Positions 1-6,708 are shown, counted from the first letter of the stretch. The stretch: 6,850 nt of DNA from Paracoccaceae bacterium (GCA_015487335.1 WFPZ01000029.1:1-6850); one strand, 5' to 3'. Translations and numbers: made by a program. Notes: a model not told the origin generated them from the letters alone.

Positions 1-1
1 C

Positions 2-280
2 AAGGAGGGCGGCATCGCCCCGCTGCTGCCGCATCTGGGGGCGGTGGCCAAGGCCTATCTGATCGGCGCTTCGGCCGAGGAATTCGCCCGCGCCCTGGGC
101 GAGGTGCCGCACGAGATCTGCATCACCATGGAACGCGCCGTGGCCCGCGCCGCCGCCGAGGCCGAGCCCGGCGACACGGTGCTGCTGGCCCCGGCTGCTG
201 CCAGCTTCGACCAGTACGCCGATTTCGAGGCCCGCGGCGAGGATTTCATGGCCCAGGTGCGCAAGTTGGCCCCGGGCTGA
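2..280 (+). CDS. murD: UDP-N-acetylmuramoylalanine--D-glutamate ligase, C-terminal part (5' truncated by window edge)
   Basis: MurD is the cytoplasmic ATP-dependent ligase that adds D-glutamate to UDP-MurNAc-L-Ala. Only the last 92 codons are present; the frame is already open at base 2 and ends at TGA 278-280. The visible part belongs to the C-terminal ligase domain. It reads KEGGI..L...L..V at the window edge, then KAYLIGASAEEFARAL, ICITMERAV, and the family's closing block PGDTVLLAPAAASFDQY followed by DFEARGEDF. The last block corresponds to the LSPACASFD...F..RG..F signature that contributes to the substrate-binding surface in MurD. The ATP-binding central domain lies outside the window. 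Its position directly ahead of ftsW and murG is the usual dcw order. The 143-nt gap to ftsW is wide for this cluster, so ftsW could have some independent expression. Identification is secure; nothing can be said about the missing N-terminal part. Confidence 0.95.
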   Translation, partial: KEGGIAPLLPHLGAVAKAYLIGASAEEFARALGEVPHEICITMERAVARAAAEAEPGDTVLLAPAAASFDQYADFEARGEDFMAQVRKLAPG

Positions 281-423
281 GCCCCGCCTCCGGCCGTTGC
301 CCTTTCCGGTGCCGGGGATGGCCCGCGCGCCCGTCTTGGGGCTGGTGCGGGGGCGGAGATTCGTCTACACTTGTCCTCAGACCCGGAAAACGGGCGTGAT
401 CGAGGCAGATTGGGCGGTTCGGC

Positions 424-1590
424 ATGACGGAAATGGTCTATGGCACGCTCCCGCAACGGGATGGCGAGCCGATTCTTCCCCGCTGGTGGCGCACGGTGGA
501 CAAGACCACCATGATCTGCGTCTTCATCCTGTTCGGGATCGGCCTGCTCCTGGGGCTTGCCGCCTCGCCGCCGCTGGCCGAGCGCAACGACCTCGACGCC
601 TTCTTCTACGTCCGGCGGCAGGCGCTGTTCGGCGCGCTGGCGCTGGTGGCGATGGTGCTGACCTCCATGATGTCGCCGCGCCTGGTGCGCCGGCTGGGGG
701 TGATCGGCTTTCTGGTGGCGCTGGTGGCGATGGCGCTGCTGCCCTTCTTCGGCACCGATTTCGGCAAGGGCGCGGTGCGCTGGTATTCGCTGGGGTTCGG
801 CTCGTTCCAGCCGTCGGAGTTTCTCAAGCCGGGCTTCATCATCGTCGCCGCCTGGCTTCTGGCCGCCAGCCAGGAGATCAACGCCCCGCCGGGGCGCGGC
901 TATTCGCTGGCCATCACCATGGTGGTGGTGGGGCTCCTGGCGATCCAGCCCGATTTCGGACAGGCGGTGCTGATCCTGTTCGCCTGGGGGGTGATGTATT
1001 TCGTTTCCGGGGCGTCGATCTCGCTGCTTCTGGGGCTGGCGGGCGGCACGCTGGTGCTGGGCACCGTCGCCTACAGGACCTCCGAGCATTTCGCCAAGCG
1101 CATCGACGGGTATCTCTCGGGAGAGATCGATCCGCGCACCCAGCTGGGCTATGCCACCAACGCCATCCGGGAGGGCGGGTTCTTCGGGGTCGGCGTGGGC
1201 GAGGGGCAGGTGAAATGGTCGCTGCCCGATGCCCATACCGATTTCATCATCGCCGTGGCGGCCGAGGAATACGGGCTGGTCCTGGTGCTTTTCATCATCG
1301 CGCTGTTCGTGATCATCACCGTGCGCTCTCTGATGCGGCTGATGCGCGAGCGCGACCCGTTCATCCGCCTGGCCGGCACCGGGCTGGCCTGCATCTTCGC
1401 CATCCAGGCGCTGATCAACACCGGGGTAGCGGTGCGGCTGCTGCCGGCCAAGGGCATGACGCTGCCTTTCGTCAGCTATGGCGGCTCTTCGCTGATCGCC
1501 GGCGGCATCACCGTGGGCATGCTGCTGGCCTTCACCCGCAGCCGGCCCCAGGGCGAGATCGGCGACATCCTGCTGCGCCGGAGGTACTAG
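424..1590 (+). CDS. ftsW: Septal peptidoglycan glycosyltransferase FtsW (SEDS family)
   Basis: FtsW is the integral inner-membrane SEDS polymerase that, with its cognate class B PBP (FtsI), polymerises lipid II at the division septum. The 388-residue product has a cytoplasmic N-terminus of about 28 residues and then roughly ten hydrophobic segments. Family marks are FQPSEFLKPGF at about 128-138, QPDFGQA at 175-181, the HTDFI stretch at 271-275 whose Asp-273 matches the conserved essential SEDS acidic residue, and the signature PAKGMTLPFVSYGGSS at 341-356. Length is normal for alphaproteobacterial FtsW. The ATG at 424 is chosen because an in-frame TGA at 397-399 blocks extension; only an ATG three codons later (433) competes. 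No strong Shine-Dalgarno sequence precedes it (only GGGCGG at 412-417). The stop lies 2 nt before murG, so the two are probably co-translated. RodA is the main alternative, but the dcw context favours FtsW. Confidence 0.96.
   Translation: MTEMVYGTLPQRDGEPILPRWWRTVDKTTMICVFILFGIGLLLGLAASPPLAERNDLDAFFYVRRQALFGALALVAMVLTSMMSPRLVRRLGVIGFLVALVAMALLPFFGTDFGKGAVRWYSLGFGSFQPSEFLKPGFIIVAAWLLAASQEINAPPGRGYSLAITMVVVGLLAIQPDFGQAVLILFAWGVMYFVSGASISLLLGLAGGTLVLGTVAYRTSEHFAKRIDGYLSGEIDPRTQLGYATNAIREGGFFGVGVGEGQVKWSLPDAHTDFIIAVAAEEYGLVLVLFIIALFVIITVRSLMRLMRERDPFIRLAGTGLACIFAIQALINTGVAVRLLPAKGMTLPFVSYGGSSLIAGGITVGMLLAFTRSRPQGEIGDILLRRRY
1580..1584 (+). promoter_or_regulatory. Ribosome binding site of murG inside the end of ftsW
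   Basis: GGAGG lies within the last codons of ftsW, 8 nt before the murG ATG at 1593. It is the clearest Shine-Dalgarno match in the window and fixes the murG start, although the murG frame stays open far upstream (to about 297) as a shadow of ftsW. Confidence 0.75.
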
Positions 1591-1592
1591 CC

Positions 1593-2696
1593 ATGGCCCG
1601 CCAGCCCCTGCTTGTCATCGCCGCGGGCGGAACGGGCGGGCACATGTTTCCGGCCCAGGCCCTGGCCGAGGCGATGCTGCGCAGGGGCTGGCGGGTGAAG
1701 CTTTCCACCGATGCGCGCGGGGCGCGCTACACCGGCGGCTTCCCCCATGTGGTGGAGATCGAGCAGGTGGCCTCGGCCACCTTCGCGCGCGGCGGGCCGG
1801 CGGAGAAGCTGGCGGTGCCGTTTCGCATCATCGGCGGCATCGCCGCGGCCGGCTGGCGGATGCTGCGCGAGCGCCCGGCGGTGGTGGTGGGTTTCGGCGG
1901 CTACCCCTCGATTCCGGCGCTGTCGGCGGCCTGGGCCCTGCGCGTGCCGCGGATGATCCACGAGCAGAACGGCATCCTCGGCCGGGTCAACCGGGTGTTC
2001 GCCCGGCGGGTGGACGTGGTGGCCTGCGGCACCTGGCCCACCGAACTGCCCCCCGGCACCCGCGCCGAGCCGGTGGGCAACCCGGTGCGCGCCGCGGTGC
2101 TGGAGCGCGCCGGCGCCCCCTACATTCCGCCCGGCGACTACCCGATGCAGATCCTCGTGATCGGCGGCAGCCAGGGGGCGCGGATTCTCTCCGATACGGT
2201 GCCTGCCGCCATCGCCGCCCTGCCCGAGGCGCTGCGGCGCAACCTGCGCGTCTCGCAGCAGGCCCGCCCCGAAGACGAGGCCCGCGTGGCCCGCTTCTAC
2301 GCCGAGCACGGAATCGACGCCCAGGTGCAGCCCTTCTTTCACGACATCCCCCGCCGGATGAGCGAGGCGCAGCTGGTGATCAGCCGCGCCGGGGCGTCCT
2401 CGGTGGCCGACATCTCGGTGATCGGGCGGCCGGCGATCCTGATCCCCTTCGCCGCCGCCACCGCCGATCACCAGAGCGCCAACGCCCGCGCCCTGGTCGA
2501 GGCCGACGCGGCGATCCTGATCCCCGAATCGCGGCTTGACCCCCGGACGCTTGCGGACCATATCCGCGCCGTCTTCGAAAATCCGGAAGCGGCGGTGAAG
2601 ATGGCCCATGCGGCGCTGGCGCAGGGGCGGCCCGATGCCACGGCGCGTCTGGCGGAACTGGTGGAGAAACTGGCGGGAAAGGCGGGGAGCGCATGA
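1593..2696 (+). CDS. murG: UDP-GlcNAc:undecaprenyl-pyrophosphoryl-MurNAc-pentapeptide GlcNAc transferase
   Basis: MurG is the GT-B glycosyltransferase on the cytoplasmic face of the inner membrane that adds GlcNAc to lipid I and yields lipid II, the substrate of FtsW. The 367-residue product has the family landmarks in order. The N-terminal glycine loop GGTGGH is at 12-17 and VGFGGYPS at 99-106. The acceptor-side HEQN is at 123-126, followed by ILGRVNR. The linker VGNPVR is at 161-166 and the C-terminal domain loop GGSQGA at 191-196. The nucleotide-sugar site SRAGASSVADIS is at 264-275, and DHQSANA at 292-298 contacts the donor in the family. Start choice rests on a good SD 8 nt upstream and on the N-terminal beta strand beginning right after it. 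It sits 2 nt behind ftsW, so coupling is likely; a 61-nt gap separates it from murC. All expected motifs are intact. Confidence 0.97.
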   Translation: MARQPLLVIAAGGTGGHMFPAQALAEAMLRRGWRVKLSTDARGARYTGGFPHVVEIEQVASATFARGGPAEKLAVPFRIIGGIAAAGWRMLRERPAVVVGFGGYPSIPALSAAWALRVPRMIHEQNGILGRVNRVFARRVDVVACGTWPTELPPGTRAEPVGNPVRAAVLERAGAPYIPPGDYPMQILVIGGSQGARILSDTVPAAIAALPEALRRNLRVSQQARPEDEARVARFYAEHGIDAQVQPFFHDIPRRMSEAQLVISRAGASSVADISVIGRPAILIPFAAATADHQSANARALVEADAAILIPESRLDPRTLADHIRAVFENPEAAVKMAHAALAQGRPDATARLAELVEKLAGKAGSA

Positions 2697-2744
2697 CAGC
2701 CACAGGGTATTTCATCCGTCCGGGCCGGGCGTTTCCCCTTTCCC

Positions 2745-2750
2745 GGGAGA
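2745..2750 (+). promoter_or_regulatory. Ribosome binding site of murC
   Basis: GGGAGA ends 7 nt before the ATG at 2758. It decides the murC start against longer in-frame readings that would overlap the end of murG. The rest of the 61-nt murG-murC gap shows no convincing promoter or terminator. Confidence 0.6.
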
Positions 2751-2757
2751 GCGCCTC

Positions 2758-4170
2758 ATGAACGCCGCCACCAAGCTGCCCACCGAAATGGGCCCGATCC
2801 ACTTCGTCGGCATCGGCGGCATCGGCATGTCGGGGATCGCCGAGGTGCTGCTCAATCACGGCTACCGGGTGCAGGGCTCGGACCTGAAGGCCAGCCCGAT
2901 CACCCGGCGGCTGGAGCGGCTGGGCGCGCACATCTTCATCGGGCAGCGGGCGGAAAACCTCGAAGAGGCCGAGGTGGTGGTGATCTCTTCCGCCATCAAG
3001 CCCGGCAACCCCGAGCTCGACGCCGCCCGCGCCCGCGGCCTGCCGGTGGTGCGCCGCGCCGACATGCTGGCCGAGCTGATGCGGCTGAAGTCCAACATCG
3101 CGGTGGCCGGCACCCACGGCAAGACCACCACCACCACCCTGGTGGCCGAGGTGCTCGTCCATGGCGGCATCGACCCCACGGTGATCAACGGCGGCATCAT
3201 CCACGCCTATGGCTCTAACGCCCGCATGGGGCAGGGGGAGTGGATGGTCGTCGAGGCCGACGAGAGCGACGGTTCGTTCAACCGCCTGCCCGCCACCATC
3301 GCCATCGTCACCAACATCGACCCCGAGCACATGGAGCATTGGGGTACCTTCGACGCCCTGCGCGAGGGCTTTCACGATTTCGTCTCCAACATCCCCTTCT
3401 ACGGGCTGGCGGTGTGCTGCACCGACCATCCGGAGGTGCAGGCGCTGGTGGGCCGGATCACCGACCGCCGGGTGGTGACCTTCGGCTTCAACGCCCAGGC
3501 CGACGTGCGCGCGGTGGACCTGCGCTACGAGGGCGGGGTGGCCCGTTTCGACATCGCGTTGCAGGCCGAGGGGATGATGATCGAGGGCTGCACCCTGCCG
3601 ATGCCGGGGGATCACAACGTCTCCAACGCCCTGGCCGCGGTGGCGGTGGGGCGGCACCTGGGGCTGAAGGCGGACGAGATCCGCGCCGCCCTGGCCGGGT
3701 TCAAGGGGGTCAACCGCCGCTTCACCAGGGTGGCCGAGGTGGGCGGTGTCACCATCATCGACGATTACGGCCACCATCCGGTGGAGATCGCCGCCGTGCT
3801 CAAGGCGGCACGCCAGGCCTGCGAGGGGCGGGTGATCGCGGTGCATCAGCCGCATCGCTATACCCGGCTGCATTCGCTGTTCGACGAGTTCTGCGCCTGT
3901 TTCAACGAGGCCGATATCGTCGGCATCTCCGAGGTGTTTCCCGCCGGGGAAGAGCCGATCGAGGGCGCCTCGCGCGACGATCTGGTCGCGGGGCTTGTCG
4001 CCCACGGCCACCGCGACGCGCGCGCCATTGCCAGCGAGGACGATCTGGTGGAGCTGGTGCGCACCGAGGCCGGCCCCGGCGACATGGTGGTCTGCCTCGG
4101 GGCGGGCACCATCTCGGCCTGGGCCCACGGGCTGGCCGAACGGCTGAAACCGGGCCGGGACGATGGCTGA
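2758..4170 (+). CDS. murC: UDP-N-acetylmuramate--L-alanine ligase
   Basis: MurC is the cytoplasmic ATP-dependent Mur ligase that attaches L-alanine to UDP-MurNAc, the first step of stem-peptide assembly. The 470-residue product has the three-domain layout. The UDP-binding N-terminal domain carries GIGGIGMSG at 18-26. The central ATPase domain has P-loop AGTHGKTTTT at 117-126, EADESDGSF at 166-174 and TNIDPEHMEHW at 185-195. GDHNVSNALAA at 284-294 leads into the C-terminal domain with DDYGHHPVEI at 335-344, HQPHRYTR at 363-370 and GAGTIS at 448-453. The HQPHRYTR block distinguishes MurC from MurD, MurE and MurF. The ATG at 2758 is preferred over longer in-frame versions because GGGAGA lies 7 nt before it and homologues begin close to this MNAATKLP start. 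Its last 8 nt overlap the start of the permease gene, so expression of the two is probably tied. Confidence 0.97.
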   Translation: MNAATKLPTEMGPIHFVGIGGIGMSGIAEVLLNHGYRVQGSDLKASPITRRLERLGAHIFIGQRAENLEEAEVVVISSAIKPGNPELDAARARGLPVVRRADMLAELMRLKSNIAVAGTHGKTTTTTLVAEVLVHGGIDPTVINGGIIHAYGSNARMGQGEWMVVEADESDGSFNRLPATIAIVTNIDPEHMEHWGTFDALREGFHDFVSNIPFYGLAVCCTDHPEVQALVGRITDRRVVTFGFNAQADVRAVDLRYEGGVARFDIALQAEGMMIEGCTLPMPGDHNVSNALAAVAVGRHLGLKADEIRAALAGFKGVNRRFTRVAEVGGVTIIDDYGHHPVEIAAVLKAARQACEGRVIAVHQPHRYTRLHSLFDEFCACFNEADIVGISEVFPAGEEPIEGASRDDLVAGLVAHGHRDARAIASEDDLVELVRTEAGPGDMVVCLGAGTISAWAHGLAERLKPGRDDG

Positions 4171-5353
4171 GGCCCTGCGCCGCCGCCTCGGGCTGGGCCT
4201 GCTGACGGCCTACGGGGTGGGCGTGATGGTGGGCGCGGGGATCTACGTTCTGGTGGGTGCGGTGGCGGCCCAGGCGGGGCTTTACGCGCCCCTGGCCTTC
4301 CTGATCGCCGGCCTCGTGGCCGCCCCTTCGGCGATCAGCTACGCCGAGCTGTCCTCGCGCATTCCCGAAGCCGCCGGCGAGGCCGCCTACGTGGAGGCGG
4401 GCCTCGGCCTGCACTGGCTGGCGGTGGCGGTGGGCCTGGGCATCGTTCTGGCGGGGATGGTCTCGGCCGCGGCGGTGCTGCGCGGCGGGGTCGGCTATCT
4501 GCTGGTGATCTTCGACATTCCCTTCGAGGCGGGGGTGATCGGCATCGGCGCCGCCCTTACCCTGGTGGCGCTGGTGGGGGTGCTCGAAAGCCTCTCGCTG
4601 GCCGCGCTGTTCACCGCCGTCGAGGTGGCCGGGCTGATCCTCGTGGTCTGGGCCGGGTTCACCGCCGATCCGGTGGAGGGGTGGGGCACCCTGCCACCCC
4701 TGCCGCCGCTGGCCGGGCTGGGGGCGGCGGCCGCGCTGGCCTTCTTCGCCTTCATCGGATTCGAGGATCTGGTGAACATGGCCGAAGAGGTGAAGCGCCC
4801 CGAGCGCACCATGCCGCGCGCCATCATGCTGGCGCTGGCGATCACCACCGGGCTTTACGCGCTGGTCTCCATCGCGGCGGTGCGCGCAGTGCCGGTGCCT
4901 CAGCTGGCGGTCTCGGAGAAGCCGCTGGCGCTGGTCTGGCAGGCCGGACGCGGCGAAAGCGCGGTATTCCTCTCGGGCATCGCGGTGATCGCGGCGCTCA
5001 ACGGGGTGCTGGCCCAGATCGTGATGGCCGCGCGGGTGCTCTTCGGCCTTGGCCGGCGCGAGCCCCGGCTGGCGGTCTTCCACCGCAGCCACCCGCGCTT
5101 TCGCACCCCGGCACGGGCCACGCTGCTGATCGGCCTGGCGCTGATCGTCGCCGCCCTGTCCCTGCCGGTGGCGCAGCTTGCTGGCCTGACCTCCGGCGTG
5201 CTGCTGGTGGTCTTCGCGGTGGTGAACCTCTCGCTGATCGTGCTCAAGCGCCGCCGGCCGGAGGCCCCGTTCCGGGCGCCTGACTGGGTGCCCTGGGCGG
5301 GGTTCGTGGCCTCGCTGGCCGCGCTGGGTGCCGCATTGTGGAGCGGCTCATGA
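4163..5353 (+). CDS. APC-superfamily amino-acid permease, short form, embedded in the mur operon
   Basis: This is a predicted inner-membrane transporter of the amino acid-polyamine-organocation superfamily, closest in motif to the cationic amino acid transporter/YfnA-like branch; the substrate cannot be read from sequence. The 396-residue product opens with the TM1 signature GVGVMVGAGIYVLVG at 18-32, where the unwound GxG region binds substrate in the family. YAELSSRIPEA follows at 60-70. The TM6 block FFAFIGFEDLVNMAEEVKRP at 194-213 is followed by ERTMPRA. About eleven hydrophobic segments can be counted (near 10-35, 42-62, 82-106, 122-140, 146-166, 185-201, 219-242, 266-295, 317-336, 338-361, 376-393). 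Most family members have twelve and are longer, so a final helix appears to be absent. ATG 4163 overlaps murC by 8 nt, has only a poorly spaced GGGA, and leaves TM1 complete. The stop overlaps the next gene by ATGA. This tight packing suggests co-expression with peptidoglycan synthesis genes; a supporting role in wall precursor supply or recycling is only a guess. Confidence 0.85.
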   Translation: MAEALRRRLGLGLLTAYGVGVMVGAGIYVLVGAVAAQAGLYAPLAFLIAGLVAAPSAISYAELSSRIPEAAGEAAYVEAGLGLHWLAVAVGLGIVLAGMVSAAAVLRGGVGYLLVIFDIPFEAGVIGIGAALTLVALVGVLESLSLAALFTAVEVAGLILVVWAGFTADPVEGWGTLPPLPPLAGLGAAAALAFFAFIGFEDLVNMAEEVKRPERTMPRAIMLALAITTGLYALVSIAAVRAVPVPQLAVSEKPLALVWQAGRGESAVFLSGIAVIAALNGVLAQIVMAARVLFGLGRREPRLAVFHRSHPRFRTPARATLLIGLALIVAALSLPVAQLAGLTSGVLLVVFAVVNLSLIVLKRRRPEAPFRAPDWVPWAGFVASLAALGAALWSGS

Positions 5354-5631
5354 GCACCTCGCTGATCCTCGCCTTCCTGTGGGTGGTCCTCGCCAACGCG
5401 CTGGCCATGCTGCCCAGCCGGCGCAACCACTGGCCCGCGGCCTGGGGGCTGACGGTGCTGGGGGTGCCGCTGCTGGGCTACGTGACCTACGAAAACGGCC
5501 CGCTCGTGGGCATGGTGATGCTGCTTGCGGGGGCGTCCATCCTGCGCTGGCCGCTGATCCGCCTGTGGCGCTGGCTGCGGCGGACGCAGGGCCGTGATGG
5601 CAGGCAGGAGCACGGCACGGGCCGGCAATGA
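5350..5631 (+). CDS. DUF2484-family small membrane protein
   Basis: The product is a 93-residue protein of unknown function that resembles the DUF2484 family, a group of small proteins found between murC and murB in many Rhodobacterales (recognised from memory, not searched). It has three likely transmembrane segments at about 3-20, 30-48 and 51-68. The distinctive residues are PSRRNHW at 22-28 between segments 1 and 2, YENGP at 47-51, and LRWP at 65-68. The tail after WRWLRR is short, basic and polar. The ATG at 5350 overlaps the permease stop as ATGA, with GGAG (5340-5343) 6 nt upstream. An in-frame GTG at 5338 would add MERL but has weaker support. It is followed by the 137-nt gap before murB. 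The conserved location suggests a part in envelope or division biology, but no enzymatic motif is visible. It may help a Mur or division complex assemble at the membrane; that is inference only. Confidence 0.85.
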   Translation: MSTSLILAFLWVVLANALAMLPSRRNHWPAAWGLTVLGVPLLGYVTYENGPLVGMVMLLAGASILRWPLIRLWRWLRRTQGRDGRQEHGTGRQ

Positions 5632-5654
5632 CGCTGCCTGCGGATGCTCTGGGG

Positions 5655-5673
5655 TTTTCCGAAAATTCCTGAA
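5655..5673. promoter_or_regulatory. Two adjacent short dyads upstream of murB, possible operator
   Basis: In an unusually A/T-rich patch of the 137-nt gap, TTTTC-c-GAAAA (5655-5665) is followed directly by TTC-ct-GAA (5666-5673). Their centres are about 9.5 bp apart, close to one helical turn, as expected for a protein bound on one face of DNA. The regulator is not identifiable, and chance remains possible. Confidence 0.2.
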
Positions 5674-5682
5674 GACAACTTG

Positions 5683-5721
5683 CCCGGGGCGCGCCTGCGG
5701 TCCGGGCGCAGGCAATCCGGG
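5683..5721 (+). other. Stem-loop in the DUF2484-murB gap
   Basis: The inner stem is a perfect 7-bp inverted repeat, GCCTGCG at 5693-5699 and CGCAGGC at 5707-5713, around a 7-nt loop. It can be extended by CCCGG at 5683-5687 pairing with CCGGG at 5717-5721 across an internal loop. No T-run follows, so it is not a standard intrinsic terminator. It could act as an mRNA-processing or stability element, a partial attenuator, or have no role. Confidence 0.4.
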
Positions 5722-5733
5722 AGGCCTATCCGA

Positions 5734-5762
5734 TTCACATTCCCGCGCAAATGCCCTAAACC
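5734..5762 (+). promoter_or_regulatory. Weak sigma70-like promoter candidate for murB
   Basis: TTCACA (5734-5739, five of six matches to TTGACA) is followed after 17 bp by TAAACC (5757-5762, three of six matches to TATAAT). A start site about 7 nt downstream of the -10 would fall at the murB ATG. The -10 match is poor, so this is only a candidate, and murB may simply be read through from upstream. Confidence 0.2.
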
Positions 5763-5768
5763 CTCTGC

Positions 5769-6704
5769 ATGATCGAGAACCTGCCCCCCGTGCGCGGCAC
5801 CCTGAGCGCGAACCGCCCGCTGGCCGATCTGACATGGCTGCGGGTGGGCGGCCCGGCGGACTGGCTGTTCCAGCCCGCCGACGAGGCGGATCTGGCCGCC
5901 TTTCTGCGCGCGCTCGGCCCGGATGTTCCGGTCTTTCCCATGGGGGTGGGCTCCAACCTGATCGTACGCGACGGCGGCATCCGCGCGGTGGTGGTGCGGC
6001 TGGGGCGCGGCTTCAACGCCATTTCCATCGAGGGCAACCGGGTGATCGCCGGGGCGGCGGCGCTCGATGCCCATGTGGCGCGCAAGGCGGCGCAGGCGGG
6101 GCTCGACCTGACCTTCCTGCGCACCATCCCCGGCACCATCGGCGGCGCGGTGCGGATGAACGCCGGCTGCTATGGCACCTATGTGGCCGATCGGTTCGTC
6201 TCGGCCCGGGCGGTGACACGCGCGGGCGAGACCGTCACGCTGACGGCGCGGGAGCTCGCTTTCCGCTACCGCCAGAGCGATCTGCCCGAGGGCTGGGTGA
6301 TCACCGAGGCCACCTTCGAATGCCCCGCCGGCGCCCCGGCCGAGCTGGAGGCGCGCATGGCGGCCCAGCTGGCTCGGCGCAACGAGACCCAGCCGGTGAA
6401 GGATCGCACTGCCGGCTCCACCTTCCGCAATCCGGCCGGGTATTCCTCCACCGGGCGTGCTGATGACAGCCACGAGCTGAAGGCCTGGAAGGTGATCGAC
6501 GAGGCCGGCCTGCGCGGGGCGCGCCTGGGTGGGGCGCAGATGAACGAAAAGCATCCCAACTTCCTGACCAACACCGGCAATGCCACGGCGGCCGAGCTGG
6601 AACAGCTGGGCGAGGAGGTGCGAAAAAGGGTATTCCAAAACAGCGGCATCTCGCTACAATGGGAAATCATGCGCGTCGGAGAGCCGGCAGCGAAAGAAGA
6701 ATGA
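5769..6704 (+). CDS. murB: UDP-N-acetylenolpyruvoylglucosamine reductase
   Basis: MurB is the cytoplasmic FAD- and NADPH-dependent reductase that converts UDP-GlcNAc-enolpyruvate to UDP-MurNAc, the substrate of MurC. The 311-residue product has the FAD-binding elements GVGSNLIVRDGG at 59-70 and IPGTIGGAVRMNAGCYG at 120-136. FRYRQSDLP at 165-173 supplies the active-site arginine (R168). GSTFRNP at 216-222 supplies the catalytic serine (S217). KHPNFLTNTGNATA follows at 261-274, and LQWEIMRVG at 296-304 holds the C-terminal catalytic glutamate (E299). These match Arg159, Ser229 and Glu325 of the E. coli enzyme. The size and the absence of the long tyrosine loop fit the type II MurB class. The ATG at 5769 is the only sensible start: an in-frame TAA at 5757-5759 lies just upstream. 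No Shine-Dalgarno sequence is visible in the preceding 20 nt, unlike the neighbouring genes. Confidence 0.97.
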   Translation: MIENLPPVRGTLSANRPLADLTWLRVGGPADWLFQPADEADLAAFLRALGPDVPVFPMGVGSNLIVRDGGIRAVVVRLGRGFNAISIEGNRVIAGAAALDAHVARKAAQAGLDLTFLRTIPGTIGGAVRMNAGCYGTYVADRFVSARAVTRAGETVTLTARELAFRYRQSDLPEGWVITEATFECPAGAPAELEARMAAQLARRNETQPVKDRTAGSTFRNPAGYSSTGRADDSHELKAWKVIDEAGLRGARLGGAQMNEKHPNFLTNTGNATAAELEQLGEEVRKRVFQNSGISLQWEIMRVGEPAAKEE

Positions 6705-6708
6705 AACA

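Noticed and set aside
282..317. Imperfect hairpin just after the murD stop (CCCCG/CGGGG and CCGG/CCGG)
   Set aside because: Short interrupted stems with a 12-nt loop are expected by chance at this GC content, and no T-run follows.
366..371. TACACT in the murD-ftsW gap as a -10 element
   Set aside because: No acceptable -35 lies 16-18 bp upstream. A promoter in this gap is possible but not supported by the sequence alone.
55..1236. Long minus-strand open frame of 393 codons opposite murD and ftsW
   Set aside because: It is rich in Arg, His, Gln, Pro and Gly with no domain, runs antisense to secure genes and across the intergenic gap, and is typical of shadow frames in high-GC DNA.
297..1592. 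Apparent long N-terminal extension of murG, about 430 codons
   Set aside because: It is the out-of-frame reading of ftsW (Arg/Gly/Ala/His-rich). The SD at 1580-1584 and the normal MurG N-terminus place the start at 1593.
1959..1994. HEQNGILGRVNR in MurG, with Leu where many bacteria have Pro
   Set aside because: To my knowledge non-proline residues at this place are common in alphaproteobacterial MurG; the rest of the active site is normal.
3124..3138. ACC triplet repeat in murC
   Set aside because: It encodes the threonine run following GK in the conserved ATP-binding P-loop of MurC, not an independent repeat.
2380..4128. 582-codon minus-strand open frame opposite murG and murC
   Set aside because: Low-complexity His/Gly/Arg/Asp composition and full overlap with murC, whose motifs are complete; a GC-driven antisense shadow.
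5751..5759. Tiny ATG-CCC-TAA frame just upstream of murB as a regulatory upstream ORF
   Set aside because: No ribosome binding site at usable spacing (nearest GGGAGG is 26 nt away), and such two-codon frames arise easily by chance.
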